From NCBI RefSeq assembly GCF_003369915.1, contig NW_022881603.1, positions 28,269,522 to 28,333,521 of the forward strand: a stretch of 64,000 nt of DNA, read 5' to 3'. Positions 1 through 10,674 of the stretch are shown one piece after another; position 1 is the stretch's first letter; each line of letters begins with the position of its first letter. The notes beneath the pieces are model-generated. The model was not told the DNA's origin. It saw nothing but the letters and a program-made list of their open reading frames with translations, and did no database searches. Made by a program: the position numbers and the translations under genes. This DNA comes from Drosophila miranda. Lineage: Eukaryota > Arthropoda > Insecta > Diptera > Drosophilidae.

Positions 1-703
1 ATCCGAGCTAACTCCTGCGTTCAGCTTCCGATCCAGTGTAAATAATATTCTTACCTCTCCAGCTACCAGCTGAGCTTTCGTTGCTAACATACATACATAC
101 ATACATGTATGTACACATCGCAACGCAATCCAAGCGGCTGGCAACAAACATAAAGGCATATTCTTGCAATTATTTTTGTGGTTTATTCCGTGCATGCTCA
201 ACGTTCCATAGTTTGTCGGTTTTATAAGGAAATAAAATATCAAATCACTGCGCCTCCTTATTTAACTAATTATACTACCAACAAAATAACGATCCATACA
301 TACTGCACATACATATGTATGTATTTATCTTACATATCTATACGTACGCATTTTAAATTAGCATATTCTTGCACATCTATGTATATAATATACATATTGT
401 ATATAAAACGGTTATCACCGTTTTACCCGTTGTTTGACATCTCTTCAACCCAAGCCGCGGTACATAGCACTTACAGCCATACATACACACATACAAGCAG
501 CAGCAGCGGTGCATTCTTTTCGTTTTTCCTTTCGCTTTCGCTTCTCCACCGTTTGCCTGCGTTGTAATTGTTGGGAGAATATTTTTCGGTGCCGCGCTTG
601 ACCGTAACGGAACGCCAAGTGACGCGCTACCCTGCATTTCGAGAGTATATTGTTTTCAACCGTAGTTCAATCGTAGTATTTATATCTATATATTCCGGCC
701 ACG
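1..703. other. AT-rich flank without a gene
   Basis: No convincing gene is visible. There is a short ACAT/ATGT microsatellite near 88-115 and several scattered ATAC/GTAT stretches. Short open frames here have no recognisable domain. The stretch could include the LTR or untranslated leader of the BEL/Pao-like element that follows, but I see no matching second LTR downstream. Confidence 0.4.
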
Positions 704-850
704 GTGTACTATTTCCATAATTTAAATACTCGCAATAAATTCCACCAAAACCACATATCCACGGTTCGTAGTTCTGAACTTCCACTTCGCCATTTCCGCT
801 CACCTACCTTTGCGACTCCACTACGCGTTATCGCAGATCCATCAGCAAAC

Positions 851-1564
851 ATGCCCACTGTTGAGAAGAAATCTCGCAAGAAGTTTAAGCGGGTGAGTTC
901 GCTGAGTTTGACCCATCCACCCAGCTCCAACGGCTCAGTCACTACGCCCACATCTTCCCGTCCGGCCCCAGCTGAGCGAGGTCCGACCACGTCCAGGGCT
1001 CACGCACCCCATGCCTTCGAGGATTTGTTGCTCCCCTCGGGAGTCCCTCGCACGGCTCCTAGCACTATGGCCGCCAGTTCCGCACAGTCTAAGTTTGCCT
1101 TGGCCGCAAGCAGACTGACCCGCTTCGACCAGAAGCTCAGCGCTCCAGATGCTAGCACACCAACCCGCACGCTCTCCCAAGTCCATCGAGAACAACTCCG
1201 AAGCCTGTGGGCAAAGGTGGACGCGGAGTTCGCGGCCTGTTCGCTGACGATGGCGGAAGAGGATCCAGAGGGTGTAGCTTATGTCCAAGAGATGTACGAT
1301 GACTGCTACGCGGTCTACGCGCAATGCCTGGCCGAACTGAACGATCAGCTCGAGCCCTCGACTGTCCCTCACACGCCGCAACTGGCCGTTCAAGTGCCGA
1401 CTTCCGGCGGTTGCCGCCTCCCTCCATGTGACACTGAAGTTTTCAGTGGGGACTACCAGCAGTGGCCCACGTTCCGAGACCTGTTCACCGCCATCTACAT
1501 AGAAAACCCAAGGTTGGCTCCAGTGGACAAAACTGTTCCACCTCAACAAAAAGACCAGCGGTGA
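851..1564 (+). pseudogene. gag 5' part of the BEL/Pao-like element, frameshifted
   Basis: The frame opens at an ATG at 851 (start MPTVEKKSRKKFKR) with a basic, Ser/Pro-rich N-terminus, then enters the gag region shared with both internal duplicates. It stops at 1564. The gag sequence continues in another frame just downstream (1578 onward), so the reading frame is broken near 1530 in an A-run. The same extra base is present in the second duplicate near 3260, so it predates the duplication. A programmed frameshift is possible in principle, but no slippery-site and structure pair is apparent. Confidence 0.7.
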
Positions 1565-3103
1565 AGCCCACGACATAGTGGCACAGGCTCCACTTACGAA
1601 CGAGGGTTTCGCGTCCGCATGGAACGCCCTCCGTGAGCGTTTCCAAAACAAGAGGCTGATACTCAAGGCCCAGCTGAAGATCCTTTTCAGTCTGCCCCAA
1701 ATCCGTACCGAGTCAGCAGCAGCGCTAAAAGAGCTCCAGAGGGCCGTCCACAAGTGCCTCACGACACTCACCCATTCCGAGGTCTCCACAGACAGCGTTT
1801 TCGCTGACGGAGTTTTAGTGTACCTCATTTCCGCTAAGCTGCCAAAGACGACCTTAGAGCTTTGGGAGCAATCCGTGACGCACAAGTCCGAAATTCCCAC
1901 CTGGCACGCCATGGACAAGTTCCTGGCGGAGCGGTACCTGTCTCTCGAAGTGACCGAGGACGACCATCCAGGCATGGAGACTCAGGCCCACTCCAGGGCG
2001 AGCATACGCACTGCAGACAATTCAAGAAGCAATCCGTTTCGGTCTCAAGGAAGTCCTTATCCTAGGAGTGCCCACTCGTTCGAGACCACAGTGAATCAAA
2101 CGAGGAGCACGTGTGATCTCTGCTCCAAAGAGTATCATCCAATCCGGTTATGCCCTTACTTCCTTCAAATGCCCGCTGGCGCTCGCTCCGACTACATTAA
2201 GCAAAAGCAGCTTTGTTTGAACTGCTTTGCAAGGGGCCACCAGATACGAGCATGCCAAAGCGCCCACAATTGCATAATTTGTGGAGACCGGCACCATACG
2301 CTTCTGCACCGTAGCAATCCAGCAAACTCCAGCGAGGCGATTTCCACAACGGCACAAAATTCCTCAGCGTGGCCCGGGCTAACACTTCGAGTAGCAAGCG
2401 TACAAAATCCAAGTTCGTCCGAAGCCCAGCCAAACGTTCAGTCATATTTCGCCTCCGGTACGAGTGCTGTCCTCCTAGGCACGGCCATCGTTAATATTTG
2501 CCACCTGGGAAAAACTTTCCACGCCCGCGCTCTGATCGACTCTGGCTCAGAGGCAACGTTCATTACAGAACGTCTTGTGGACATGATCAAATTGCCATTC
2601 CAACGTATCCAGGACCAGGTCTCCGGCCTAAATAATGCCGTATCCGCTCAGTCAAAGAAGCTCTGCAGTTTTTCCATCCGTTCTCCGACTAAGCCGGGCT
2701 TACAACTAAATGCCACAGCCTACGTTATTCCGGAATTGGCCGCGAGATATCCTGATTGGAGCGGATATCCTTCCGTCCATTCAGTTAAGTGGCTCACTGA
2801 CCGACATCTGTGGCTCTCTCCTCGGGCAGGAGACCATTTTCGGCTGGGTACTCACAGGTCCAGTGCCTCAGGTGATGAATCAAATCTCATCTTTCTCGAG
2901 TCAAATTTCCAGACGACCTATCACACTGGTAGAAGACTCGGGGTCTTTTTACGACAGCAATTTCCTTCCAGCTCCCTCCGCAGAAGTTTTCGAACGGTCT
3001 CCTGACGGACGGAAATATTTCCAAAATATGCACTGTATGAAAGCTCTACGCTTCGGTCCGAATTCAAGCCTGAGCTCGAAGGTGAATCCGTCCTTAGATC
3101 AAC
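1371..3103 (+). repeat. 1733-bp direct repeat, copy 1
   Basis: The block starting ACACGCCGCAACTGG at 1371 recurs at 3104, and the two copies abut head to tail without a spacer. Only scattered substitutions and single-base indels separate them. The duplicated block covers the middle of gag through the protease. Confidence 0.9.
1578..3005 (+). pseudogene. gag-protease segment, first duplicate
   Basis: This frame continues gag. It has two cysteine/histidine knuckle clusters (about residues 180-245) followed by an aspartic-protease-like domain with DSGSEATF near residue 320. Beyond about 2740 the frame departs from the protease C-terminal part, which is read instead in an overlapping frame starting near 2710 (NWPRDILIGAD). 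At least one more frame break is therefore present. No RT follows; the sequence runs directly into the second duplicate at 3104. Confidence 0.7.
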
Positions 3104-4836
3104 ACACGCCGCAACTGGCCGTTCAAGTGCCGACTTCCGGCGGTTGCCGCCTCCCTCCATGTGACACTGAAGTTTTCAGTGGGGACTACCAGCAGTGGCC
3201 CACGTTCCGAGACCTGTTCACCGCCATCTACATAGAAAACCCAAGGTTGGCTCCAGTGGACAAAACTGTTCCACCTCAACAAAAAGACCAGCGGTGAAGC
3301 CCACGACATAGTGGCACAGGCTCCACTTACGAACGAGGGTTTCGCGTCCGCATGGAACGCCCTCCGTGAGCGTTTCCAAAACAAGAGGCTGATACTCAAG
3401 GCCCAGCTGAAGATCCTTTTCAGTCTGCCCCAAATCCGTACCGAGTCAGCAGCAGCGCTAAAAGAGCTCCAGAGGGCCGTCCACAAGTGCCTCACGACAC
3501 TCCCCCATTCCGAGGTCCCCACAGACAGCGTTTTCGCTGACGGAGTTTTAGTGTACCTCATTTCCGCTAAGCTGCCAAAGACGACCTTAGAGCTTTGGGA
3601 GCAATCCGTGACGCACAAGTCCGAAATTCCCACCTGGCACGCCATGGACAAGTTCCTGGCGGAGCGGTACCTGTCTCTCGAAGTGACCGAGGACGACCAT
3701 CCAGGCATGGAGACTCAGGCCCACTCCAGGGCGAGCATACGCACTGCAGACAATTCGAGAAGCAATCCGTTTCGGTCTCAAGGAAGTCCTTATCCTAGGA
3801 GTGCCCACTCGTTCGAGACCACAGTGAATCAAACGAGGAGCACGTGTGATCTCTGCTCCAAAGAGTATCATCCAATCCGGTTATGCCCTTACTTCCTTCA
3901 AATGCCCGCTGGCGCTCGCTCCGACTACATTAAGCAAAAGCAGCTTTGTTTGAACTGCTTTGCAAGGGCCACCAGATACGAGCATGCCAAAGCGCCCACA
4001 ATTGCATAATTTGTGGAGACCGGCACCATACGCTTCTGCACCGTAGCAATCCAGCAAACTCCAGCGAGGCGATTTCCACAACGGCACAAAATTCCTCAGC
4101 GTGGCCCGAGCAACATCTACGAGTACCAAGCGTACAAAATCCAAGTTCGTCCGAAGCCCAGCCAAACGTTCAGTCATATTTCGCCTCCGGTACGAGTGCT
4201 GTCCTCCTAGGCACGGCCATCGTTAATATTTGCCACCTGGGAAAAACTTTCCACGCCCGCGCTCTGATCGACTCTGGCTCAGAGGCAACGTTCATTACAG
4301 AACGTCTTGTGGACATGATCAAATTGACATTCCAACGTATCCAGGACCAGGTCTCCGGCCTAAATAATGCCGTATCCGCTCAGTCAAAGAAGCTCTGCAG
4401 TTTTTCCATCCGTTCTCCGACTAAGCCGGGCTTACAACTAAATGCCACAGCCTACGTTATTCCGGAATTGGCCGCGAGATATCCTGATTGGAGCGGATAT
4501 CCTTCCGTCCATTCAGTTAAGTGGCTCACTGACCGACATCTGTGGCTCTCTCCTCGGGCAGGAGACCATTTTCGGCTGGGTACTCACAGGTCCAGTGCCT
4601 CAGGTGATGAATCAAATCTCATCGTTCTCGAGTCAAATTTCCAGACGACCTATCACACTGGTAGAAGACTCGGGGTCTTTTTACGACAGCAATTTCCTTC
4701 CAGCTCCCTCCGCAGAAGTTTTCGAACGGTCTCCTGACCGACGGAAATATTTCCAAAATATGCACTGTATGAAAGCTCTACGCTTCGGTCCGAATTCAAG
4801 CCTGAGCTCGAAGGTGAATCCGTCCTTAGATCAACA
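3104..4836 (+). repeat. 1733-bp direct repeat, copy 2
   Basis: Second copy of the block at 1371-3103. It differs by a few substitutions (for example near 3504 and 3519) and a missing G near 3966 that breaks the zinc-knuckle frame. It ends at 4836, where the sequence changes to the second gag-like ORF. Confidence 0.9.
3311..4737 (+). pseudogene. gag-protease segment, second duplicate
   Basis: Duplicate of the gag-protease reading frame. It is open from 3311 to 4009, where loss of one G from a G-run shifts the frame inside the zinc-knuckle region. The rest is read from about 3946 to 4737 in the neighbouring frame and includes the same DSGSEATF protease motif. It is more damaged than the first duplicate at the knuckles, and the two are otherwise nearly identical. 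Confidence 0.7.
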
Positions 4837-5794
4837 TAGCCTCACCAGACTATGTAACCGGGCGGCAATTTCCAATGTCTTAAATGTGCCTCTCACCCGT
4901 TCCAAGATCGTTACTAATGTGTCTTCGACGCCTTTATTTCAATTTAGTTCTCCGCACCCAGATATGGCCCCACGTCCCCGCGCCAACCGCACCAGGGAGA
5001 ACCGACGTGCTCGGGAAATTGGCTCCTACCGTTGCCGAATCTGCCAAGGAGTCCATCCGCTACGGACCTACCACCAATTTCTTCTCCTGAGCCCCGAAGA
5101 GAAACTCCGAGCTGTCCTTATCACCCAGAACTGCGGGAACTGCCTGGCTCACCAACACTCCGGCAAAAACAACCACAGGCTACTCCACGTACCCACGTCT
5201 CGTCGTCCGGCCCGCTCAGCCTCGCGAGCATCGTCGCCATCTAAATCGAACCATGCAAAACGCCGCCCTCGTCGTCCAGCCCGCTCAGCCGCGACTGTAC
5301 CGTCGCCATCTACATCGGCTCACGGCGAACGACCCCCTCGTCTCCCCGCGAGCCGCCCCGTCGTAGGAACCACGGCGCCATCCACAGATTCCTCAAGAGC
5401 AACCCCCGTTTTGCGCATCCTCACGCCTACCCGACCGTGGAGCGACAATGAGTCGACGTCCTTGTCAAGTCCAGAGCGCCTTTTTTGGGATGAATCGGGT
5501 CCGGAGCGTACGCCCAGCCATAGGCCACCCCATTATACTTTGCAATCCTGCAAGGGGGGGGAGGATGCTCAGGCCAGCCGTAAACAATTTCCGCGCACTG
5601 TGCCAACTCCGTGCGCCCCGGTCCCAACTCGCTCTCGCGCGCTCGGAGGGGCGCTCGGATCCACAATCCACGATCCACACGGCGCTCACGGCAGAAAAAG
5701 CACCATAAGGCATAGAGTTAAGCAGTTACGATTTCACCCCCGCTTCAGACGGCCGATCTACCGCGCGACCGTCAAACCAAATACACGCACATAA
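4837..5794 (+). pseudogene. second gag-like zinc-knuckle ORF fused to the element
   Basis: After the duplicate ends, an open frame (continuous with one opening at 4442) encodes a basic segment beginning at a plausible internal ATG near 4963 (MAPRPRANRTR). Then comes a Cys/His cluster (CRICQGVH, later CGNCLAHQH ending in HRLLH), followed by a long Arg/Pro/Ser-rich tail to 5794. Such knuckles are common in gag-like ORFs of Drosophila LTR elements. It resembles the knuckles of the upstream gag in layout but not in sequence, so it probably derives from a different element. Function is not assignable. Confidence 0.5.
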
Positions 5795-5887
5795 TTATAT
5801 ATATACCACTAAACATAACGGTTTTCATTTCTTATGACGGCTACAGCAATTGCGTTGCGGGAGAGTTGAGCTTCGATCCGCCCCACT

Positions 5888-7384
5888 ACAAACACCTGGT
5901 ATTCCACATTTGAAATTCTACTTTTCCACCATTTTGAGCGGCCGAAGAACGGAAAAGTGACCAAAGAAAATATGAGAAAACGTTGCAAAATTTGGGGATT
6001 TGAAAAATGGCGGGACAAATAATAAAATTAAAAAAACCAGTGACCTTCTGCTGATTTCTGTTCGCCTGGTATCCCAGATTTGTAATTCCCGTTTTTGGGC
6101 ATTTGAAAGTTGTTGTACAACAACAAGAACAAATTTTGTACAACAATTGACAACAACAACTTTTGTTGTTTTCTCCGTTATTTGCGACGGCTTCCCGTAC
6201 TCGGAATAGGTTCCTTGATCTAATGCAGTCCTTATCAAGGACCAAGGATTCAGGATATTTTTTCCAGACACATATATCTTGGTTTCCCCCTTCTTCGTGG
6301 CCCGATCGCGACGTACGCCAGCTTCTGCGATCAGATCTGTCCTTGATCATTCGCTAAGGACTACAACAAACGAACCATACAGATCTAGTTTTTCCGGCTA
6401 TTTGTGGGCCGATTTAGGCGTGCGACGGCTTCCTGTGGTCGAAAAACTGTCCCTGATTTGATGGAGTCCTTATCAAGGACATTTTCCCGAATCGAAAATA
6501 TGTATTTTTCTCCGCTATTTGTGAACCGATCTAGGCGTGCCACGCCTTTTTTAACCGGGATAGTGTCCCCAAAACAGAAGACAGAAAGGATGAGTTTTCA
6601 ATCATTTTATTCATCAGAACTTAGCTTAGTATAGGATACGTTAGTATAAATAAATAAACAAGTGGATAAAATTTGTATCTACTATCTAAATGTTTAAACG
6701 CGTATATCCTTAAACCTAACAACAACGATATGTATCTAGAGTGTAGTAGCCCGCGTAGCCCCTCGCTTGGTTGCCATAGTCAAAGTCCTTGTTGTCGATG
6801 GCTTGTTAGACTCGGATGCTCCGGGGTGCTATTCTGTCCTGCTGGGATACGATTCTGTCCGGCTGGGATACTTTGATAGGACCCCGTCTGGCGGGTCGAA
6901 ATCGGACACGACTTCGTTTGTGGCGAAGCTTACGATACATATGTAGGTCCTCTGTGAAAGAAGAAATATTTTTAAATTGTGTCCACAACTACATACTGAT
7001 TCACTTACTCGTCTCGAAGCTATCCCAGCTTTTGATTCGGCGACGCATGAATGGGCGTCATGGCTGGCTCATGATGACGCGGCGCTAGCCGAATGCCAGA
7101 GCCGACGACCCTGGGATCCAATCCAGAAAGTTCCTTTGCGACATGTTCGGTGTATGAACTGGCATCAGCATTCTATGAATAATAGGTAATGTTTTATTGT
7201 CAGTGAAAGGATATTACTAATTGTTATTTAAATATACGGCTATGGGTTGACTAAGAAGTGTCCAATAATTAGCTAGACATGATTGGTACGACTATGTCGT
7301 CTATATTTTAATCTAAAACTAATCCCGTAGAGCTAGAAGGGTCAATGGAAATACTGTTAAAAAAATATTAAATATAACTTGAAA
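5888..7384 (+). mobile_element. element X, copy 1 (unclassified repeat)
   Basis: This stretch recurs at 14701-16099 (same orientation), and its last ~460 bp recur inverted at 14236-14700. It holds about three diverged repeats of roughly 120-180 bp (around 6165, 6390 and 6510), each with a variant of CCGCTATTTGTG followed by GATCTAGGCGTGC and TCCTTATCAAGGAC. It also has a short open frame (6977-7189) kept in all three copies. I see no transposase or RT motif and no clear terminal repeats. It ends TATAACTTGAAA, exactly where a helentron begins in copies 1 and 2. It could be part of an LTR element or a non-autonomous DNA element. Confidence 0.6.
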
Positions 7385-7506
7385 CGAGGGGGAACGTTGT
7401 GAGTTGCTGCGGAGACCGCAACTCTACAGTTATACCCGATACTAAGTCAGTATGGCTCTCCTCCGGCAGACGCCGCTAATATTAAACGACACGACAAAGA
7501 GTGCGT
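7385..7506 (-). mobile_element. helentron (DINE-1/ISY-like) 3'-end fragment
   Basis: About 120 bp identical in pattern to the first part of the full copies at 8799 and 16100: CGAGGGGGAACGTTGTGAG, the GAGTTGC hairpin, then TATACCCGATACT. The match ends at GTGCGT (7506) and unrelated sequence follows, so the rest of the element is missing. Strand is given by the usual DINE-1 convention, in which the TATACCCG end is 5'. Confidence 0.8.
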
Positions 7507-7857
7507 TTTGCAGAAGTTACTACTTCCAGATGCTCCTCACCTGGCAACTAGAGCTGATCCAGAAAAGTCGAAAGATTTGTATGATCAGTTGTTAAGAAAA
7601 ATGGTAAACAATACTATGAATTCGGTCCACAGAACTCTAGACATCATCATGTCATATAGGGACCAACGTTTGACCCAAAAAGTGTTACATTATTAGTAAA
7701 GAATCGGATCAGTAAAAAGCACTGGGTAAATGAATTAGTGATTGAGTCTAAAATGCGATGGGCAGAGGTACAAGAAATAGTCTCGGATTGTTTAAAAAAG
7801 CAAGACAATCGTATATATAATTATATGCGTTATTTGCTAGAAAATCGTAAGCGGTAA
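7507..7857 (+). pseudogene. decayed coding remnant 1 (unidentified)
   Basis: An open frame from 7508 encodes about 60 residues (QKLLLPDAPHLATRAD near the start). It breaks near 7670, where the neighbouring frame carries on with LVKNRISKKHWVNELVIESK and ends at a stop after ENRKR at 7857. One lost base near 7670 would explain the switch. A second frame around 7600-7625 contains YYEFGP. The segment aligns loosely with remnant 2 downstream (YEFGP..., then NR-S--HW). I do not recognise the family. It could be a host gene fragment or part of a transposon. Confidence 0.4.
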
Positions 7858-8109
7858 AACATTTTTACACGTTATATATAATGTGTTTTAAGTGCATGTG
7901 CCTGAATAAATGTTTAATACCCCTTTAGCTTATCCTATTATTATCCCTTTATCCTATTATTGTTTACGTATGCAGCCTCAGCTAATATGTAATTAAAGCG
8001 AAATGACTTGTACTTTAAGAATAAAATGGTGTATAACGCGCATTAGAATGTACCTAACATCTTTTAGAAATTAGTTGGTAGATAATGTTCACCCTACGGC
8101 AATATAAAA

Positions 8110-8450
8110 GAACAAATAATCAATTCTATTCCAGCAACACTGTTATTGGCTTTTTGTTGTGAAACGGTCCAAATCATACTATCAGTCATGACTTCTTCCC
8201 CTTTACAAAAGTAAACAATTGAGGAGTATTTCAAGAAACTTTTATAGAAAATTCGGTGGAAAGGTTGGCAACAAGATAAGCTAAGAAAATGGAAAGCGTT
8301 GTTATGAGTTCGGTCCAGACAATTTCAAGCCAGGATGTATCATAGAAGAATTCATGGTTGACGACAAAGAAGTTATTTTTTTGGTTCTGAATCGGATGAG
8401 CGGGGAGCACTGGAATAATGACAGAGTGATTAAGTGGAAACCAGGTCAAT
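8110..8450 (+). pseudogene. decayed coding remnant 2, paralogous to remnant 1
   Basis: The plus-strand frame at about 8310-8450 reads CYEFGPDNFKPG, then VIFLVLNRMSGEHWNNDRV, and stops at 8450. DNA around 8285-8440 also aligns with 7590-7760 (shared AAGAAAATGG, TATGA-TTCGGTCC, GAATCGGAT-AG). The two remnants therefore look like diverged tandem copies of one domain. No start codon or complete frame is present, and no known family is recognised. Confidence 0.35.
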
Positions 8451-8798
8451 AGTTTCAGAAAATTTATGCATCAAAATCGTAGATAAATTCATTATAATAT
8501 TGTATTGGTCGCTTGTGAAAATCATGTTAAATTGTTTAGAATTTTGAAACAAGGAGTGCGGCTTTCAAATTTACTTTGATAATAAGTATTTGCCATTCCA
8601 CGTAAATGAAGTTAAAAAGCACCATATAGTAGCACCATTCCCATCACTAACATTAAAAGCTTCTTTTTGTTGTGAAATATTTTGTATGATTTCGAGCTAC
8701 CACCAAACAACCCGACCATTTAAAAGGTTGGCCCTCAGTGCTTATTGCCTAATTGTTGCACAGATATTCATAAAGAAAGCATATATTGTAGTAAAAAA

Positions 8799-9929
8799 CG
8801 AGGGGGAACGTTGTGAGTTGCTCCAGACACCGCAACTCTACAGCTATACCCGATACTAAGTCAGTATGGCTCTCCTCCGGCAGACGCAGCTAATGTTAAA
8901 CGACACGACAAAGATTGCGTGCGAGAGAGACAGAAAATCAGTCTGAGCGTGACGTCGGGCGCTGCGAAGCCAGTGCAAATTGATTTGTTCCTTTTGGCTA
9001 TAAAAATTATCTGATCTGGTCCAGATTCAGCAATCTGATAGATATGGTCATTATCTATGATTCTGCGTTTTTAGTTTTCTCAAATGTGCAATATTGTGGA
9101 TGCAACAGATTTTCGTCCTTTGTGGGGGCGGAAGGGGGTGTGGCGAAATTCTGAGATATACGTTTTATAGTGAGATCTAACAGAAGTGGATACCAAATTT
9201 GGTTACTCTAGCCTTAATAGTCTCTGAGATTTGTGGATGCCCCAGTTTTTCGTCCTTTGCGGGGGCGGAAGGGGGTGTGGCGAAATTTGGACACGAAACG
9301 GTCAAGGTCCGATATCACAGGAGTGTGGATACCAAATTTGGTTGCTCTGGCTCTTATAGGTTTTGAGATCCTTGAACTCATATTTTGCAATTGGCAAAAC
9401 CGACCATGAAACCTGTGTGTTAGAGAGAGACAGAACGAGAAAGAATGAAATTGTTTTCTTGATTCTGGCTATAATAATTATACGATCTGGTTGAGATCTT
9501 ACATTCTAAAACATATAGTTATCCTCTACGATTCTGCGTTTATGGTTTTATCGTATCTTTAAAAATGTTGATGCCACAGATTTTCATCCTTTGTGGGGGC
9601 GGAAGTGGGCGGGGCGAAGTTTTGAAATATTTTTGTAGCAGTGACATATCACAGAAGTCTGGATCCAAAACATCGTTGCTCTAGCTCTTATAGTCTTTGA
9701 GCACTAGGCGCTGAAGGGGACGGACAGACGGACGGACAGACGGACGGACGGACAGACGGACAGAGGGACAGACGGACAGACAGACAGGGCTCAATCGACT
9801 CGGCTATTGATGCTGATCAAGAATATATATACTTTATGGGGTCGGAAACGATTCCTTCTGGACGTTACACACATCCACTTTTACCACAAATCTAATATAC
9901 CCCAATACTCATTTTGAGTATCGGGTATA
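8799..9929 (-). mobile_element. helentron (DINE-1/ISY-like), full-length copy A
   Basis: About 1.1 kb running from CGAGGGGGAACG to GAGTATCGGGTATA. Read on the minus strand it has the DINE-1 plan: a TATACCCGATACT 5' end, a GTCC/GTCT microsatellite core (complement of GACG/GACA at 9719-9787), an inverted sub-terminal TATACCCG copy, and a GAGTTGC hairpin near the 3' end. It has no coding capacity. A GA-rich motif (GAGAGAGACAG) lies near 9424. The internal 'atttcgtcctttg..gggcggaag' block occurs three times in diverged form. Similar ~1.1-kb helentrons called ISY/ISX are known from D. miranda; that identification is from memory. Confidence 0.85.
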
Positions 9930-9945
9930 TAACAAACCCAAAGCA

Positions 9946-10578
9946 ATGGTAGTCGAAACAAACAACAGTGCCAGTAATGACTCCATCGATCAAATTGAGT
10001 TATCCCAAGGTCCAGTGATGAATATTTCTGGGAGACGTCGAGACACTCCTCGCATTAGGGGGAAAAAGAAGACGGCTGATGCTAAAGATGCAGGGCAGGG
10101 ACAGCCCAAAATCAGCCCTAGAACATTTCCAACGATCCTAAGTAGAATTCTGTTGAAATGTAGCTCTCCACCACCACTGCCCCCAAGCGATCCGTACAAA
10201 GTCGACTACACACAGAAGCTGTGTTTCCTGCGTGTAAAAAAACCAGTCGAACGGAAGCGCTTATACCATATGTTCCTGTCGACGTCTACGCCTCTAGGCA
10301 ACGACTTCGAGAAAGTGAATTCTATGTACAGGAATAAAGCAGACTTTAAAATTGACCACCAATTCAGCGTGGGCACAATCTGTGCAGGATCACTGTACCG
10401 CAGAGTTCAGAAACACTTTTCCGATGCTACGTGGAACAAGCAAGGGAATGTTTTTGAAATGGAAATGATTGGAGAGTGTGACGCCTATGGGGTTCAAAAT
10501 AAAGTGTATCAGATGCACAGTGAGGAAGTGGAAAAACTATTTAATTACATAAAGTACTTGAGCATTACAAAGAGCTGA
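9946..10578 (+). CDS. uncharacterised 210-aa protein
   Basis: A clean ATG-to-stop frame of 210 codons. The first ~75 residues are Ser-rich and basic (SGRRRDTPRIRGKKK). A proline-rich linker (SSPPPLPPSDPYKVDY) follows, and then a more ordered C-terminal ~130 residues with mixed charge and an FEMEMIGECDAYG stretch. No signal peptide or membrane segment is evident, and I do not recognise the family. The gene starts only about 16 bp after the end of a helentron, so its native 5' UTR or an upstream exon may have been displaced. It converges on PIG-M, with about 100 bp between the stops. The basic N-terminus would fit a nuclear or nucleic-acid-associated role, which is a guess. Confidence 0.6.
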   Translation: MVVETNNSASNDSIDQIELSQGPVMNISGRRRDTPRIRGKKKTADAKDAGQGQPKISPRTFPTILSRILLKCSSPPPLPPSDPYKVDYTQKLCFLRVKKPVERKRLYHMFLSTSTPLGNDFEKVNSMYRNKADFKIDHQFSVGTICAGSLYRRVQKHFSDATWNKQGNVFEMEMIGECDAYGVQNKVYQMHSEEVEKLFNYIKYLSITKS

Positions 10579-10674
10579 ACCAAAACTGTCTTTAAATATC
10601 TGAGTTGTGATTGTTTTTTACATCTTTATTAAAACTCGTCTTTAAACATACTTGTAGTATGGGTTGTTTCTTGG

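Larger units (their letters stand above)
704..5794 (+). mobile_element. BEL/Pao-like LTR retrotransposon remnant (gag-protease only)
   Basis: The translations show a gag region followed by a CCHC-type zinc-knuckle region and a retropepsin-like domain with the D-S-G-S active-site triad. This order is typical of BEL/Pao elements. No reverse transcriptase, RNase H or integrase is visible in the roughly 5 kb present, so the pol half is missing. The body carries a direct 1733-bp duplication, and its 3' end is fused to a different gag-like ORF from about 4837. Frame breaks occur in both duplicates. The element is defective as it stands. Family name and LTR limits are not determined. Confidence 0.8.

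Noticed and set aside
1530-1580. Programmed frameshift in gag
   Set aside because: The extra A lies inside a conserved gag domain rather than at a domain junction; mutation is simpler.
9719-9790. Regular GACG/GACA arrays considered as CRISPR-like repeats
   Set aside because: They are the microsatellite core of helentrons; no spacers, and the host is a eukaryote.
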